A stretch of 64,000 nt of DNA from a bacterium (GCA_028277985.1 JANQFG010000069.1:1-64000); one strand, 5' to 3'; positions 1 to 9,716 are shown, counted from the stretch's first letter. Numbers and translations are program-made. The notes: generated from the letters alone by a model not told the origin.

Positions 1-70
1 GTCGCTTGAACTCTGGCGGGTACGGATTTCGTGTTCTCGGCATCGTGGACCTCCTCTCTCTCAAGAGTTT

Positions 71-931
71 ATGTGTCCACGAAACCGGGTCAACTCCAGA
101 CAAGCGCTGGCCTTCAACGAAGACTATTTAGCCATTGGGGCACCCAATGCTGGGCCGAACGGTGTCGTATACTTCTATCACGTGTTGGATGAGACTGTCA
201 GAACCCTAGAGAGGGAAGAACGGGGTTTGGTTGAGTTTGGCTCTGTACTTCTCCCGGGTCCGATATCGCCGGCAAGGGTCCCCTCTTTCCTCATAGGAAC
301 GCCTAGGAGTTCTCCTCACGGTATCCAGAATGGAGGAAGTGCATTCTGGTATTCGGCTGATGGGAGGTTGAATGGCCGAATTGATGGGACACGGGAGAAC
401 CAGGGGATCGGTTATACCATGATAGGAACGGAGAACGGTTGGCTGCTTGCTGCGCCATTCGCTGGTTTCGGGGAGATTCAAAATGCCGGGAGGGTTTGGT
501 TCGTTAATTGGCAGGAGATGAAGACCGTTTGGAGTCTCGTTGGACGGGAAGAAAACCAACTATTAGGTTATGCTCTTTCGTCTGGGAGACTATGGAAGGA
601 CGCTACCGTTTCGGAATTAATCATTGGATCGGCCGGACAAGAAATCGTGAGCATAGTGGACCAGGATGGCAAAGAGAGGGCCTGGATCAGTTCAGCGCTT
701 CCCCACATGGATGTGCGATTTGGCGCTCAATTGTCGGTGCCGGGGGATTTGGATGAAGACGGATCCCATGATCTTTGTGTCGGCACCGAATTGTCAATGC
801 CACTGTCTTTCGTATACTCGGGAGCTTCTCTGCGAAATCGCTTTGATAAGATGCCTATGAGCGGAAAGAGTATCTTACTACAAGGGGCTCAATCCGTTTC
901 CGATGGGATTCGGATTACACCCTCAGGATAG
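71..931 (+). CDS. FG-GAP/VCBS (integrin-alpha-like) repeat protein, 5' end incomplete
   Basis: The clearest FG-GAP blade is near the C-terminus: FGAQLSVPGDLDEDGSHDL followed by VGTELS, with the Asp-rich calcium loop DLDEDGSHD. An earlier blade reads YLAIGAPNAGPNGVVYFY. Such blades form a beta-propeller and are usually extracellular. The ATG at 71 has no ribosome site and no signal peptide, and the frame is open back to base 2, so the gene almost certainly begins outside the window. A neighbouring frame (bases 3-60) reads GGYGFRVLGIVDL, which also looks like the start of a blade, so a frameshift near 60-95 is possible. Function unknown; a surface or secreted binding protein is likely. Confidence 0.6.
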   Translation: MCPRNRVNSRQALAFNEDYLAIGAPNAGPNGVVYFYHVLDETVRTLEREERGLVEFGSVLLPGPISPARVPSFLIGTPRSSPHGIQNGGSAFWYSADGRLNGRIDGTRENQGIGYTMIGTENGWLLAAPFAGFGEIQNAGRVWFVNWQEMKTVWSLVGREENQLLGYALSSGRLWKDATVSELIIGSAGQEIVSIVDQDGKERAWISSALPHMDVRFGAQLSVPGDLDEDGSHDLCVGTELSMPLSFVYSGASLRNRFDKMPMSGKSILLQGAQSVSDGIRITPSG

Positions 932-1212
932 ATTAGCCCAATACATTTTTCCTGAATAGCTTTTCGTTGATCAGTCCCCGGCGAGCGACATGGGCCGTGA
1001 ACAGGCCGAAGGCAGGCTCGTCAAGTAAGCATGATACCTTGCCGTTTGATTGGGTATTATTCTTGTGTGCCACCAATGTGTATTGGAGCCACCTTGGGCA
1101 ACGAGGTCGTGGCATCGGTCACACTTGATACGGGAAGCAGACACCGTTGGTCCGCCTGCTTCCCGGTGCAAATAGGAGCCCAGAGCAGGTTGCTGATTCC
1201 AGGAACTACGTA

Positions 1213-1434
1213 TTATCCTGTGTAGCCCAAGCTGGCGCAGGTCTCCCCTGGGTGCCATGTACCGTTCATCATATCGCATTGACCGGTATTATCGACACTC
1301 GGAAAACAACCGCTTCCGATACCGGACCCCCAAGTACAGGCACCATCATCTTCGCTGCCGCATCCTGCCGTGCCAAAGCAGAGAGCCAGGCAAATGCAGG
1401 AGATCACCGCCAATAAGAGTTTCCGGGTCTTCAT
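1213..1434 (-). CDS. small Cys-rich lipoprotein
   Basis: The 73-residue product starts MKTRKLLLAVISC and has a lipobox-like FGTAGC, so it is probably lipidated at that Cys. The short mature part (about 50 residues) carries five more Cys and several Gly and Trp, suggesting disulfides. I chose the ATG at 1434 because GAAAGGAGAA lies just upstream; longer in-frame starts would place that site inside the gene. It is divergent from the secreted protein at 1611. No family recognised. Confidence 0.6.
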   Translation of the reverse strand: MKTRKLLLAVISCICLALCFGTAGCGSEDDGACTWGSGIGSGCFPSVDNTGQCDMMNGTWHPGETCASLGYTG

Positions 1435-1610
1435 CGTCTCTTCTCCTTTCATCGTTCTGTTGACTACGCCGCTTCGTGGAATGGGTGTCCGCTTGTTCTC
1501 AATAGACGAGTCAAACGGTCCTATCTTACGTTCTCTTGTTTGGACTGTAAGAAACTCTGCCCTTGAGCGTCCTTTCATCTAACCGTGGACATATGGATAT
1601 GGAGGATCCA

Positions 1611-2384
1611 ATGAAGAGCACGAATGAGGTTCGTTCCCAGTTTTCCCGCGCTTTCATCTCTCTTGTCCTGTTCGCATGGATGCTCGTTCCGTCCGGAGCA
1701 ACGGGACAGACCTTCGATATTGCCGACTACTGGCCCATGCCGCCTGGCGCATGGTGGCACTACTCGGGAGGGGGCCTGCCAGGGGTGTCTGCAGAGGACG
1801 GTTTCGCGTGGATCGTTCTTCCGAATACGGTAATGATACATGAGGAAGAGGTCTCCATGATCTTGACCCGAACGGATGAGGGAGACGACGCCCGCCAGAA
1901 TGATGTGGACTTCTGGAGCATCGACGAAACAGGGAACTTGTATTTGCACGGGTTCTACAAAGGTTCGCGAATACCGTACATGCCGGTCCAGGGTGTGATT
2001 CTGTCCAACAAGGCGCTCGTGGGACAGAAGGGCATGGTGCCGGGCAGCACGATTGCGGACAGCGTGTCTGCAACGGTCAGGATTGATTTTCCAGTGGTGG
2101 GTGAGATCCCGATCAGCGGAACGATCTTCTACGAGATCACCTACGAGGGCCCCCTTGAGGCCTTCAGAACACGGATGGGACCTGTCACGGATGTACTACA
2201 GGTCGGAGTCAAGCTCATGGTGGGGGTGTCGAACCCCTTCGGCGAGGATTTCACCGTCCCGTTTCACGAGTCCACCCTGTACCTGGCGAAGAATGTCGGT
2301 ATGATCGCCCACGATCAGAACATCGACCTGAACGATGCGGAAGCGCAGGTGATCGACGGCGCAGGGGGGTTGTCCATGGATTAG
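1611..2384 (+). CDS. secreted protein of unknown function
   Basis: The product is 257 residues. The N-terminus has a signal peptide (basic start, hydrophobic AFISLVLFAWMLVPSGA, then ATGQ as a likely cleavage region). The mature part begins FDIADYWPMPPGAWWHY, a form seen in periplasmic or surface proteins with repeated beta-strand structure; no catalytic motif is visible. GGAGG at 1601-1605 with 5 bases to ATG 1611 fixes the start, rather than the earlier ATGs. It ends 4 bases into the convergent SGNH gene, so the two stop codons overlap. Confidence 0.65.
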   Translation: MKSTNEVRSQFSRAFISLVLFAWMLVPSGATGQTFDIADYWPMPPGAWWHYSGGGLPGVSAEDGFAWIVLPNTVMIHEEEVSMILTRTDEGDDARQNDVDFWSIDETGNLYLHGFYKGSRIPYMPVQGVILSNKALVGQKGMVPGSTIADSVSATVRIDFPVVGEIPISGTIFYEITYEGPLEAFRTRMGPVTDVLQVGVKLMVGVSNPFGEDFTVPFHESTLYLAKNVGMIAHDQNIDLNDAEAQVIDGAGGLSMD

Positions 2385-3550
2385 AACGCCTGTCCGTTGG
2401 AGAAGGGGGGAGACGCGAGGGGAGAACTGTCGGTTATGAACTCCGCAATCAGCGTCGCTAAAGCCAAAGCCCCTTGTCCTGAAAGATGGCCGTCATTGGG
2501 AAGAACATAATCGTCTCTTTCGGTAATGCATCGGGTATCTATGATCGGTATCGAACGGCTGTTCGCGAAGTCCTCGAGTATTTCGGAATGTTGTGGGTTT
2601 AGTGGGGTAATAGGAACGAGCACGAATTGTGCGTTGATCGATTTCGCTCCGTAATCCATTCGCTCAATGGCTTTTCTTGTGTATTCCCATTCGAGAGAGG
2701 TCCTTTCCGACCTGAACATGAGCTTCTGGAAGGATCTCGCCAGCTGCTTGTTCTCCTCACTGGTGATGATCGACCTCAATAGGATACGTCTCACCAATCG
2801 TGGGATCTTCGTGCAATAGAGCCCCTTTTCCAGTAAGCATGATACCTGGCCCTGTTGATGCCCATTCTCAGACAGTTGTGTGGAGCGGGGAGGGTAGTCA
2901 ATCTCCTCAATGGGTGTCTGGATATACTGCCTCATTTCCTCTTCAGAGAGGTAAGTCTCCAGATCTCTGAGATCATTGTCGCAAAAGGAACAAAAGACGT
3001 ACCTGGGACTGAAGCTGAGGCCGAAGCGATCCAGAACATAGGCCTCCTGAAAAGGGCAATCGCCCTGCCTTGCCAGGTTTGCTACGGAGAGGCCTGATAT
3101 TTCTTCAAGAAAGTGTCCTACGGTTTGTTCAAGGTCCACCCCGTGGCCATAGATCAACGAGTCTCCCAACAAGACGATATCTGCTTTCTTCCTGTTCAAA
3201 CGATTTCGAAATCCTCGACTATCGGTTTGATGATGCCACCGGTAACCATTCCAATATGCGGTCGTTTGAAAGTTGGGCTTCATGAAATTCATGTTCAGTT
3301 CGTGGTCATGAACAAAAATACCGTCGCACCCGGTTCGGTATTTGGATAGGACTTTGTTGGCAAAGACATACCCGAGTATCTCAGGATTCATGCGGAGGGC
3401 GACTTCCAGAAGCAGGATGCTGAAAACAAGGGAACCGAGGAACAGCAGGGCATTTCGCCAATTGGAGACAACGAGTATTCGCGCAGTAACGAGGATTAGG
3501 AGCAGGATCAACGGGTTGGTAACATGAGTGACGCTGAAGAAGATCCCCAA
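2381..3550 (-). CDS. membrane-anchored SGNH/GDSL-family hydrolase
   Basis: The N-terminal 55 residues are membrane segments; the rest is an SGNH fold. Block I is IVLLGDSLIYGHGV (nucleophile Ser) and block V is LPNDGHLSGQG (catalytic Asp and His). Members deacylate lipids, sugars or polysaccharides; substrate unknown here. The start shown is TTG at 3550, but the frame stays open and hydrophobic to about 3673, adding a plausible first helix (ILIGAILVFIPLIIATGG). A CTG at 3673 behind GGGAGG could be the true start and would overlap the stop of the upstream cyclase gene, giving translational coupling. Confident in family, unsure of the start. Confidence 0.75.
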   Translation of the reverse strand: MGIFFSVTHVTNPLILLLILVTARILVVSNWRNALLFLGSLVFSILLLEVALRMNPEILGYVFANKVLSKYRTGCDGIFVHDHELNMNFMKPNFQTTAYWNGYRWHHQTDSRGFRNRLNRKKADIVLLGDSLIYGHGVDLEQTVGHFLEEISGLSVANLARQGDCPFQEAYVLDRFGLSFSPRYVFCSFCDNDLRDLETYLSEEEMRQYIQTPIEEIDYPPRSTQLSENGHQQGQVSCLLEKGLYCTKIPRLVRRILLRSIITSEENKQLARSFQKLMFRSERTSLEWEYTRKAIERMDYGAKSINAQFVLVPITPLNPQHSEILEDFANSRSIPIIDTRCITERDDYVLPNDGHLSGQGALALATLIAEFITDSSPLASPPFSNGQAF

Positions 3551-3662
3551 GAAAGAGAAGGAAAGGCCACCTGTAGCGATAATGAGAGGAATGAAAACGA
3601 GAATAGCGCCGATCAGTATGTCCAGTACGATTCTGATCTGACGTTTCCTTTGTCGAATGAGC

Positions 3663-6600
3663 CTAGAGATCAGACAATGCCTCCCTCACCCTGTCCGGCT
3701 CGATGAGCGTTCCCAGCCGGTCGAAGATCCCCAGAGACTTGGTCAGGTACTCACGGGCTTGCTCGGTGTTCCTCTGTTGCTTGTGGAGGCGGCCCATGCC
3801 CGAGTAGGCGAGGGCGAGTTCGTTTTCGGCCTGCATGTCGCTGAAAATCGAGATGGCTTTTTCGAAGAGGGTTGCCGCCAGGCCGGCATCCGTTTCAAGG
3901 GCGATCTCACCCAGGAGCCGGTGGGCCTGACCCAGGTACCCTTTGGCCCCACAGCGGCCTGCAGTCTGAACGAGTTCCTCGAGTGTCTCTGCTCCTTTGT
4001 CGAGCTGGCCTTCGAGCCAATATCCTTCCCCTAGAAACAACCTGCATGGAAGCTCGGCTACCATGACACGTGAGGCCTTGAACACCGGAAGGAGAGCCTC
4101 GAGGACAGGGACGCCTTTCTCCGTCTTGCCGGCTCGACACCATGCCAAGGCGAGAACCCCCTCTGCCCAAGCTTTGTCGGCCGGCGTCGGCGCCTCCTGG
4201 ACTGCCATCTCGCCAAACTGGATTGCCCGCGTCAGGTCCCCTTTGTATGCATAGGCAAAAGACATGGTCCAAGCGGCAAATGAGATATGACTGCTGTCCT
4301 CGGATTCCTCTGCAATATTGAATGCCTTTCGGCTCACGTCGACGGCTTCCTCCCACCTGCCAAGGAATGCACAAGTCAATGAGTAAGCAGCCGAGGCGCG
4401 TACGTATCTCAGAACACTGAATTGCTCGTCGCTCATTCGAAGAACATCTTCCTTCAGGGCGAGGGAGCGTTCCAGGTCCCCCTTCCAGAGATGGCTCATC
4501 TGCATACAAGTCAACGCACGTCCGGTTCCTTCCGCGTCTCCTGCCAGCTCACACAGCTCAGCCCCCCGCCTGGAGGTCTGAATCGCTGAATCATACGATC
4601 CGAAGAGGTACTCACAATTCCCCATGCTGGCATAGAAGGCGCCCTGCAACTGGGCAGAGTCTATCCCGGCCACGATGGGTTCATATTGGGTCAGTAGAGC
4701 GTGGTAGTCCGGTATCCTTAGAAGAAGCTGAAACACTATATATGAGTCGACCAGTAGAGAGATCCTGTTTTCCCGAGTCTGCTTCGTATCGGGCATCGTA
4801 TCCAGCAGCTTCATGCACTCGTCGAAGTAACTCTTCGCCTCTTCCACGGCAATTGCATTGACCGCTTTCCGGTTGGCCATGATCAGATGTTCGACCGCTT
4901 TCGGCTTGTTGTCGCTCCGCACGTAGTGATAGGCCAAGAGCCCGTACTGCTCATCAAGCCGCTCCGAGTACAATTCCTCGATCGCCTTGCCGATCTTCTC
5001 GTGGATTTCTCTCTTTCTCCTGGAAAGCAAGCTGTTGTAGGCAACCTCCTGTGTAAGGGCGTGCTTGAAAATGTACTCCAGCTCGGGGAATAGCTGTTTT
5101 TCGTAGATGAACTCCAGGCCTTGGAGATTGACCAGGGCATTCTTCAGGTCTTCTCTCATATCCGTGATGGCCTGAAGGACGCGGTAGGCGAACTCTCGAC
5201 CTATGACCGAGGCCACCTGCATGATCCGCTTCAGATTGTCCTCGATCCGGTCCATGCGTGCTGCGATGATTCCCTGGATCGTGTCCGGGACTTGGATCTC
5301 GGAGGGTCTGCGGGCGAGCACGAACCTATCGACCTTGCGCTGGATGGAGCCGTTCTCCACGAGACTGTGGGTCAGTTCCTCCACGAAGAGAGGATTCCCT
5401 CCTGCTCTACCGAGGACAAGGGCACCGATCTCCGGCGCAACGTCTTCTCCGGAAAGAATTGCCTGTACGAGCTCTGCGCTCGTGTGAGCCGAGAGTTGAT
5501 CCAATCCGATCTTGCTGTAGTATGACTTGCTTCCCCAGGTGTGGGTGTACTCCGGTCTGTACAGCAGGATCAGGAGCAGATTGGTCTTTGGTAGGACGCC
5601 GATGAGGTAATGAAGGAACTCCTCGGATGTTTTGTCAATCCAGTGGAGATCCTCGATCGCCAGGATGAGCGGCTTTCTCCGGCTCTCCCGCACGAGTAGA
5701 TCGCGGATCGCCTCGAATGTCCTCTCCCGCCTCTGCTGGGGGCCGAGCTGGAGGTACTTGTCATCGTCTACCTTGAGGGACAATACCTCCTGCAAACAAG
5801 CGGGAATCTCCACCGGCTCCCCATGGAGGATGCTCATGCATTCACGCACCTTCTCCTTGATCCATGATTCCTGAGTGTCGTCCTTGATGCCGAAATATCC
5901 CTTCAAGACGTCGAGAACAGGCAGGTAGGGCATGGATCCACCGTAGTGCAGGCATCGGCCTTCGAGGTAGGAGTATTCACCTTCTGCGAGCAGCCCACGG
6001 AGTTCGAGCAGGAGCCTGGATTTCCCGACGCCGGCCTCACCTACAACACCAATGACTTGACCGGAGCCGGATCGGGCCCTCTCAAATGCCTCCTTGAGTG
6101 TGTCAAGCTCTTTCACCCTACCCACAAACCTCGTAAGGCCTTTCGCCGCTGCGGCCTCGATCCGGGTCTCGAACTCACTCGGTCGGATCAGCTCGTACGC
6201 TTCTTGCGGCTCTTCCTTGCCCTTGACCTCGACCTTGCCGAGGGAGGTGAACTCGAAGAAGTCCATCGCGAGCCGGCGGGTATTCCGGGACACAAGCACC
6301 GACCCGGGTTTCGCCAAGTCCTGCAACCGGTGGGCCATATTCGTGGTATCTCCCACCGCCGTGTAGTCCATCCGCAGATCATCCCCGATGCTCCCCACGA
6401 TCACCAGGCCGGAGTTCAAGCCCATCCGCAGTTTGAACTCTGCCCCATGCTGCCTCTTGATCTTCTCCCCATACCCCTCTATCGATTTTCGGATAGCCAG
6501 GGACGCGTGACACCCCCTCTGCGCATGGTCCTCGTGGGCCAAGGGGGCACCGAACAAGGCCATCACTCCGTCACCCGTGAACTGATTGATCGTCCCCTCG

Positions 6601-6986
6601 TACCGGTGGATCTCACCCATCAGGATCTTGAAACAACCATCCATGATCTGGTGGACTTCCTCAGGGTCGAGTTTCTCGGAAATGGAGGTGTAATTGGCGA
6701 CGTCAACGAAGAGGACGGTTACGAACTTCCTCTCGCCCTCTATGGAGCTACGGGTCGTAAGGATCTTCTCGGCCAGGTATTGCGGTGTATAGGACTGGGG
6801 CTGGGAGTAGTCGATGGGCAAGGGTTCCGTTGGTCTTCGAAGGTCGCGGCCGCATTCTCCGCAGAAGCTCCGATCCAGGGGTATCTTTGCCCCGCAGTCG
6901 GGACAAAGCAATTCCATCCTGGCTCCGCAGGATTCGCAGAACTTCACCCCTTCGCGGTTCGCAACCCGGCACTCGAGGCATTTCAT
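3663..6986 (-). CDS. zinc-ribbon / class III adenylate cyclase / AAA ATPase / TPR protein
   Basis: A 1107-residue cytosolic signalling protein. Order: two zinc ribbons (about 3-46; Cys pairs CLEC, CESC, CPDC, CGEC), class III nucleotide cyclase (about 85-270), AAA-type ATPase (Walker A GEAGVGKSRLL near 320; Walker B LILAIEDLHWID), then a long TPR-like helical repeat region to the end. In the cyclase, metal Asp95 (FVDVANYT) and Asp139 (FTGDGVMALFG) and transition-state Asn216/Arg220 (VGDTTNMAHR) are present. The purine-selecting Lys/Asp pair appears as Gln135/Thr209, as in several non-canonical bacterial cyclases of this AAA-fused type, so the product (cAMP, cGMP or other) is not certain. GGAGGTG precedes ATG 6986. 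Confidence 0.88.
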   Translation of the reverse strand: MKCLECRVANREGVKFCESCGARMELLCPDCGAKIPLDRSFCGECGRDLRRPTEPLPIDYSQPQSYTPQYLAEKILTTRSSIEGERKFVTVLFVDVANYTSISEKLDPEEVHQIMDGCFKILMGEIHRYEGTINQFTGDGVMALFGAPLAHEDHAQRGCHASLAIRKSIEGYGEKIKRQHGAEFKLRMGLNSGLVIVGSIGDDLRMDYTAVGDTTNMAHRLQDLAKPGSVLVSRNTRRLAMDFFEFTSLGKVEVKGKEEPQEAYELIRPSEFETRIEAAAAKGLTRFVGRVKELDTLKEAFERARSGSGQVIGVVGEAGVGKSRLLLELRGLLAEGEYSYLEGRCLHYGGSMPYLPVLDVLKGYFGIKDDTQESWIKEKVRECMSILHGEPVEIPACLQEVLSLKVDDDKYLQLGPQQRRERTFEAIRDLLVRESRRKPLILAIEDLHWIDKTSEEFLHYLIGVLPKTNLLLILLYRPEYTHTWGSKSYYSKIGLDQLSAHTSAELVQAILSGEDVAPEIGALVLGRAGGNPLFVEELTHSLVENGSIQRKVDRFVLARRPSEIQVPDTIQGIIAARMDRIEDNLKRIMQVASVIGREFAYRVLQAITDMREDLKNALVNLQGLEFIYEKQLFPELEYIFKHALTQEVAYNSLLSRRKREIHEKIGKAIEELYSERLDEQYGLLAYHYVRSDNKPKAVEHLIMANRKAVNAIAVEEAKSYFDECMKLLDTMPDTKQTRENRISLLVDSYIVFQLLLRIPDYHALLTQYEPIVAGIDSAQLQGAFYASMGNCEYLFGSYDSAIQTSRRGAELCELAGDAEGTGRALTCMQMSHLWKGDLERSLALKEDVLRMSDEQFSVLRYVRASAAYSLTCAFLGRWEEAVDVSRKAFNIAEESEDSSHISFAAWTMSFAYAYKGDLTRAIQFGEMAVQEAPTPADKAWAEGVLALAWCRAGKTEKGVPVLEALLPVFKASRVMVAELPCRLFLGEGYWLEGQLDKGAETLEELVQTAGRCGAKGYLGQAHRLLGEIALETDAGLAATLFEKAISIFSDMQAENELALAYSGMGRLHKQQRNTEQAREYLTKSLGIFDRLGTLIEPDRVREALSDL

Positions 6987-7049
6987 CCCTGTGCACCTCC
7001 GTGGTGGCTGGCTGGGTCTACACGGGAGGCCATCTCCAGGACGTTCTAT

Positions 7050-7079
7050 ACTTTAGAAAGTCGAGGTGGGGATTGTCAA
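7050..7079 (-). promoter_or_regulatory. candidate sigma-70 promoter of the cyclase gene
   Basis: On the minus strand TTGACA (7079-7074), an 18-base spacer and TAAAGT (7055-7050) lie about 60 bases before the cyclase ATG. The -35 is perfect, the -10 matches four of six. Unproven. Confidence 0.4.
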
Positions 7080-7133
7080 GGTTTTCTTCGGATGAGAATC
7101 CGGGTGTGGACGGGCGTCGTGTATGCCTCGTCC

Positions 7134-9716
7134 TCATAGGCGTCGGCGACGAAGAAGAAGGACGGCGAGCGCCGGCGGTACGATCATCCAAAGAGTACCC
7201 ACCCCTTTGGACAAGGACCTCGAATCCGCTGAGATGGTAGCGGCCCCTGCTTTCGGTACATCCCAGCCGGCGGCGGCGCGCGCCACTGATACCGGCCCAT
7301 AGAATGTGCTTGCCCCGGAGCTGTCGATGGCCTCGAGCTTGTACCAGTAGATGATGCCTCCCATCACAGCGGAATCCTCGAAGGAATATTCGGCCCCGGA
7401 GACCGGGGACCCCTCGGCGGGGATCAGGTTTTCCGTGAGCGGTTGGAAGTCGCTCTCCTGCTGCTCGCTTCTCCACACGCGGAATCCGAGGTTGTCGGTC
7501 TCAGAGGCAGTCTCCCACTCGAGCCGAACAGCTACTGGCTCCGGAAAGGCTTCGAAACGGACAAGATCGATCACCGTGGGAGTGTATTCGCTGGTTGAAG
7601 ACACATAGCTCCAGGCACCGCCGGTTCTTACACTGTACTCCGCATGGTTGCTGGTGATCCTGACGGCCAGAAAGTTCCCGGTCGTTACGGTGAAAGCGCT
7701 TGCATTCGTGGAAAAGGTCAATCTTGTCGAGCTTCCGTCTCCTGTCAGGGTGGCTTCAGGGCCGCCGGCCGTGAAATCGCTTCCATCCGTTGAAGAGCCG
7801 ATCTGAAGGGTGAATGTGTGTCCACTCGTCGGCGCGGAGGTGAGAACCAATTGCCCCGTCCAGGTCAAGAAAGCTGCGAAACTGATATTAGATGAGGCTG
7901 CCTGTTCGGCTATCCAGATGTGATTGCCGCCATTCGGTATGGTGACGCTGCTTCCTGCCTTGGCAGCATTGTCCCTGTACATGTTGTTGTCGCTGTTCAG
8001 CCACCAAGCTTGCAGCGAGAAATTGTCAGAGGTATCGATCAACTGGTAGTCATCATCGTTGTCGTTAGGAATCGTATAGGTGCCTCCGGTTCCATTGCTG
8101 CCACTGTGAGTTCCATCGCTGTAGTAATTGCCCAAGAACCATTTATACAGCGTTCCGCTATTGTAGTCATAGTATATCGTGGTAGGTGAATACCAGGTGT
8201 TGGTCGAACCACCTTGCGAATAGACATTGCTCGTCGAGTTGGAACTGGTATTGTTCAGATAGATGAAATTTCCGCTCGAAGAATTGAGATGGATTCCATA
8301 ATTCGTGTTACCGTTACACGTATTTCTGTAGACGATGTTGTCGGATGTATCATCATATAGATAGATTCCATCCTCGCTGTTGTTGTTGGTTGTATTGTTC
8401 GAGAGAGTATTGTTTGTTGAGTTTGCCTGCTCGACCACGATGCCCTTCACACCGTCATTGACCGTGTTGTTGCTCAAGACATTGTGGGAGCAATGGTAAT
8501 TGATGCGAATTCCCCAGCCGCTGTTGATTACCGTGTTGTTGATTACATTGTTGTTGGAAGCATCATAGAACTCGATCCCATCCCCCGGGTCGTTGTTTGC
8601 CGTGTTGTTCGAGATGGTATTGTAGTGAGATCCCCATAGCATAATTCCATCTCCGTCCCATCTTCCATCGTTGTCGTTCATGATATTGGAATCTATGGTG
8701 TTATTCGAAGAATCGGAAAGGAAGATGCCAAACTCATTGTGCGTCACGGTGTTGGAGGTCAGGGTATTGCCTGAGCAGCTGTTCTCCAGGCGAATCCCGT
8801 TGCCCTCATTGTAGTCTGCCGTATTGTTGTCCAGCGTGTTGTTGTTCGAGGAGGAAGTGAGAATGATACCATGTGTGGCGACATTGCTGTTCGTTGTATT
8901 GCCCGTCAGCTCATTACCGGTTGACGCTGCGATGAGAATTCCATTGTTTCCATTGCTGGACGCCGTGTTGTTCGTCAGCGTATTGTCGTTTGATGTAGGC
9001 TCCAGGCGGATTCCGTCATAAGTGTTACTGTTCGCGGTATTTCCGGTCAGGGTGTTGCTGGATGAAGTGTCTAATGTGATTCCATCTCCGGAGTTGTTGC
9101 TCGCCGTATTGGACGTTAAGGTGGCGCCTGTCGATGAAGCCAGGAAGATGCCTTCGGCGTCGTTATAACTTGTAGTTGTGTTGGTAATGGTGCAGTTTGT
9201 GGATGAAACGAGATGGATTCCACGGTAGTTCTTGTAGGAGCCGTCCCAGCCACATCGGCTGTTCTGGACCGTGCAATTATCCACGGTGTCGCAATACACT
9301 GCGGACCTGGCGGATCCCGTGGCGCCGTATATCGAGAATCCGGTAATGGTTACGTCGTCAGATGTGACTTCAAAAACATGTGAGTTCGCTGATGACGCTA
9401 TGACCGTGGTCGTGGCATACCCATTCTCCGATTCTATGGTCACCTCTTTGTTGACGATTATATTCTCTGTGTAAGTCCCGGTTCCATAGCCGTCGCTGCT
9501 TCCCACCATGATGGTATCGGAATCACTTGCGGCATCAATGGCTGTCTGAATGCTCGTTGCGGCTTTTGCCCAGGTGTCATAGGGAGATGTGTTCGTGCCA
9601 TTTGTTGCAACATAGAAGGTTGCTGCGTTTACGGTTGCAGAAGGGGTGAGCAAGGTGAGAGATAAGATGAATAGGATGGCTCCAGACATGACAGATATCT
9701 TGTTCTGTGTGATCAT
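7134..9716 (-). CDS. NosD-like right-handed beta-helix surface protein with C-terminal anchor
   Basis: The product is 860 residues. It has a signal peptide ending near ATVNAA, then about 450 residues of NosD/PbH1 beta-helix repeats, each close to 'NNTLTNNTASSNGNNGI' and very rich in Asn, Thr and Ser. A fibronectin-like domain follows (LEWETASETDNLGFRVWRS ... YWYKLEAIDSSG), then a hydrophobic segment and a basic tail RRRRL, the layout of a sorting signal or membrane anchor. The family binds or cleaves polysaccharides; no catalytic residues can be assigned. The repeat part has lower GC than its neighbours because of Asn codons. GGAGG upstream of ATG 9716 supports the start. Confidence 0.8.
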   Translation of the reverse strand: MITQNKISVMSGAILFILSLTLLTPSATVNAATFYVATNGTNTSPYDTWAKAATSIQTAIDAASDSDTIMVGSSDGYGTGTYTENIIVNKEVTIESENGYATTTVIASSANSHVFEVTSDDVTITGFSIYGATGSARSAVYCDTVDNCTVQNSRCGWDGSYKNYRGIHLVSSTNCTITNTTTSYNDAEGIFLASSTGATLTSNTASNNSGDGITLDTSSSNTLTGNTANSNTYDGIRLEPTSNDNTLTNNTASSNGNNGILIAASTGNELTGNTTNSNVATHGIILTSSSNNNTLDNNTADYNEGNGIRLENSCSGNTLTSNTVTHNEFGIFLSDSSNNTIDSNIMNDNDGRWDGDGIMLWGSHYNTISNNTANNDPGDGIEFYDASNNNVINNTVINSGWGIRINYHCSHNVLSNNTVNDGVKGIVVEQANSTNNTLSNNTTNNNSEDGIYLYDDTSDNIVYRNTCNGNTNYGIHLNSSSGNFIYLNNTSSNSTSNVYSQGGSTNTWYSPTTIYYDYNSGTLYKWFLGNYYSDGTHSGSNGTGGTYTIPNDNDDDYQLIDTSDNFSLQAWWLNSDNNMYRDNAAKAGSSVTIPNGGNHIWIAEQAASSNISFAAFLTWTGQLVLTSAPTSGHTFTLQIGSSTDGSDFTAGGPEATLTGDGSSTRLTFSTNASAFTVTTGNFLAVRITSNHAEYSVRTGGAWSYVSSTSEYTPTVIDLVRFEAFPEPVAVRLEWETASETDNLGFRVWRSEQQESDFQPLTENLIPAEGSPVSGAEYSFEDSAVMGGIIYWYKLEAIDSSGASTFYGPVSVARAAAGWDVPKAGAATISADSRSLSKGVGTLWMIVPPALAVLLLRRRRL

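Noticed and set aside
1024-2851. Shared 16-mer AGTAAGCATGATACCT at 1024 and 2832, with a short KVSCLL/QVSCLL peptide match
   Set aside because: The match does not extend on either side and a 16-base repeat is expected about once by chance in a window of this size, so a degraded SGNH copy is not supported.
5946-7139. 397-codon plus-strand open frame opposite the cyclase gene
   Set aside because: It is antisense to the strong zinc-ribbon/cyclase protein and has no recognisable domain; GC-rich codon pattern makes such open shadows common here.
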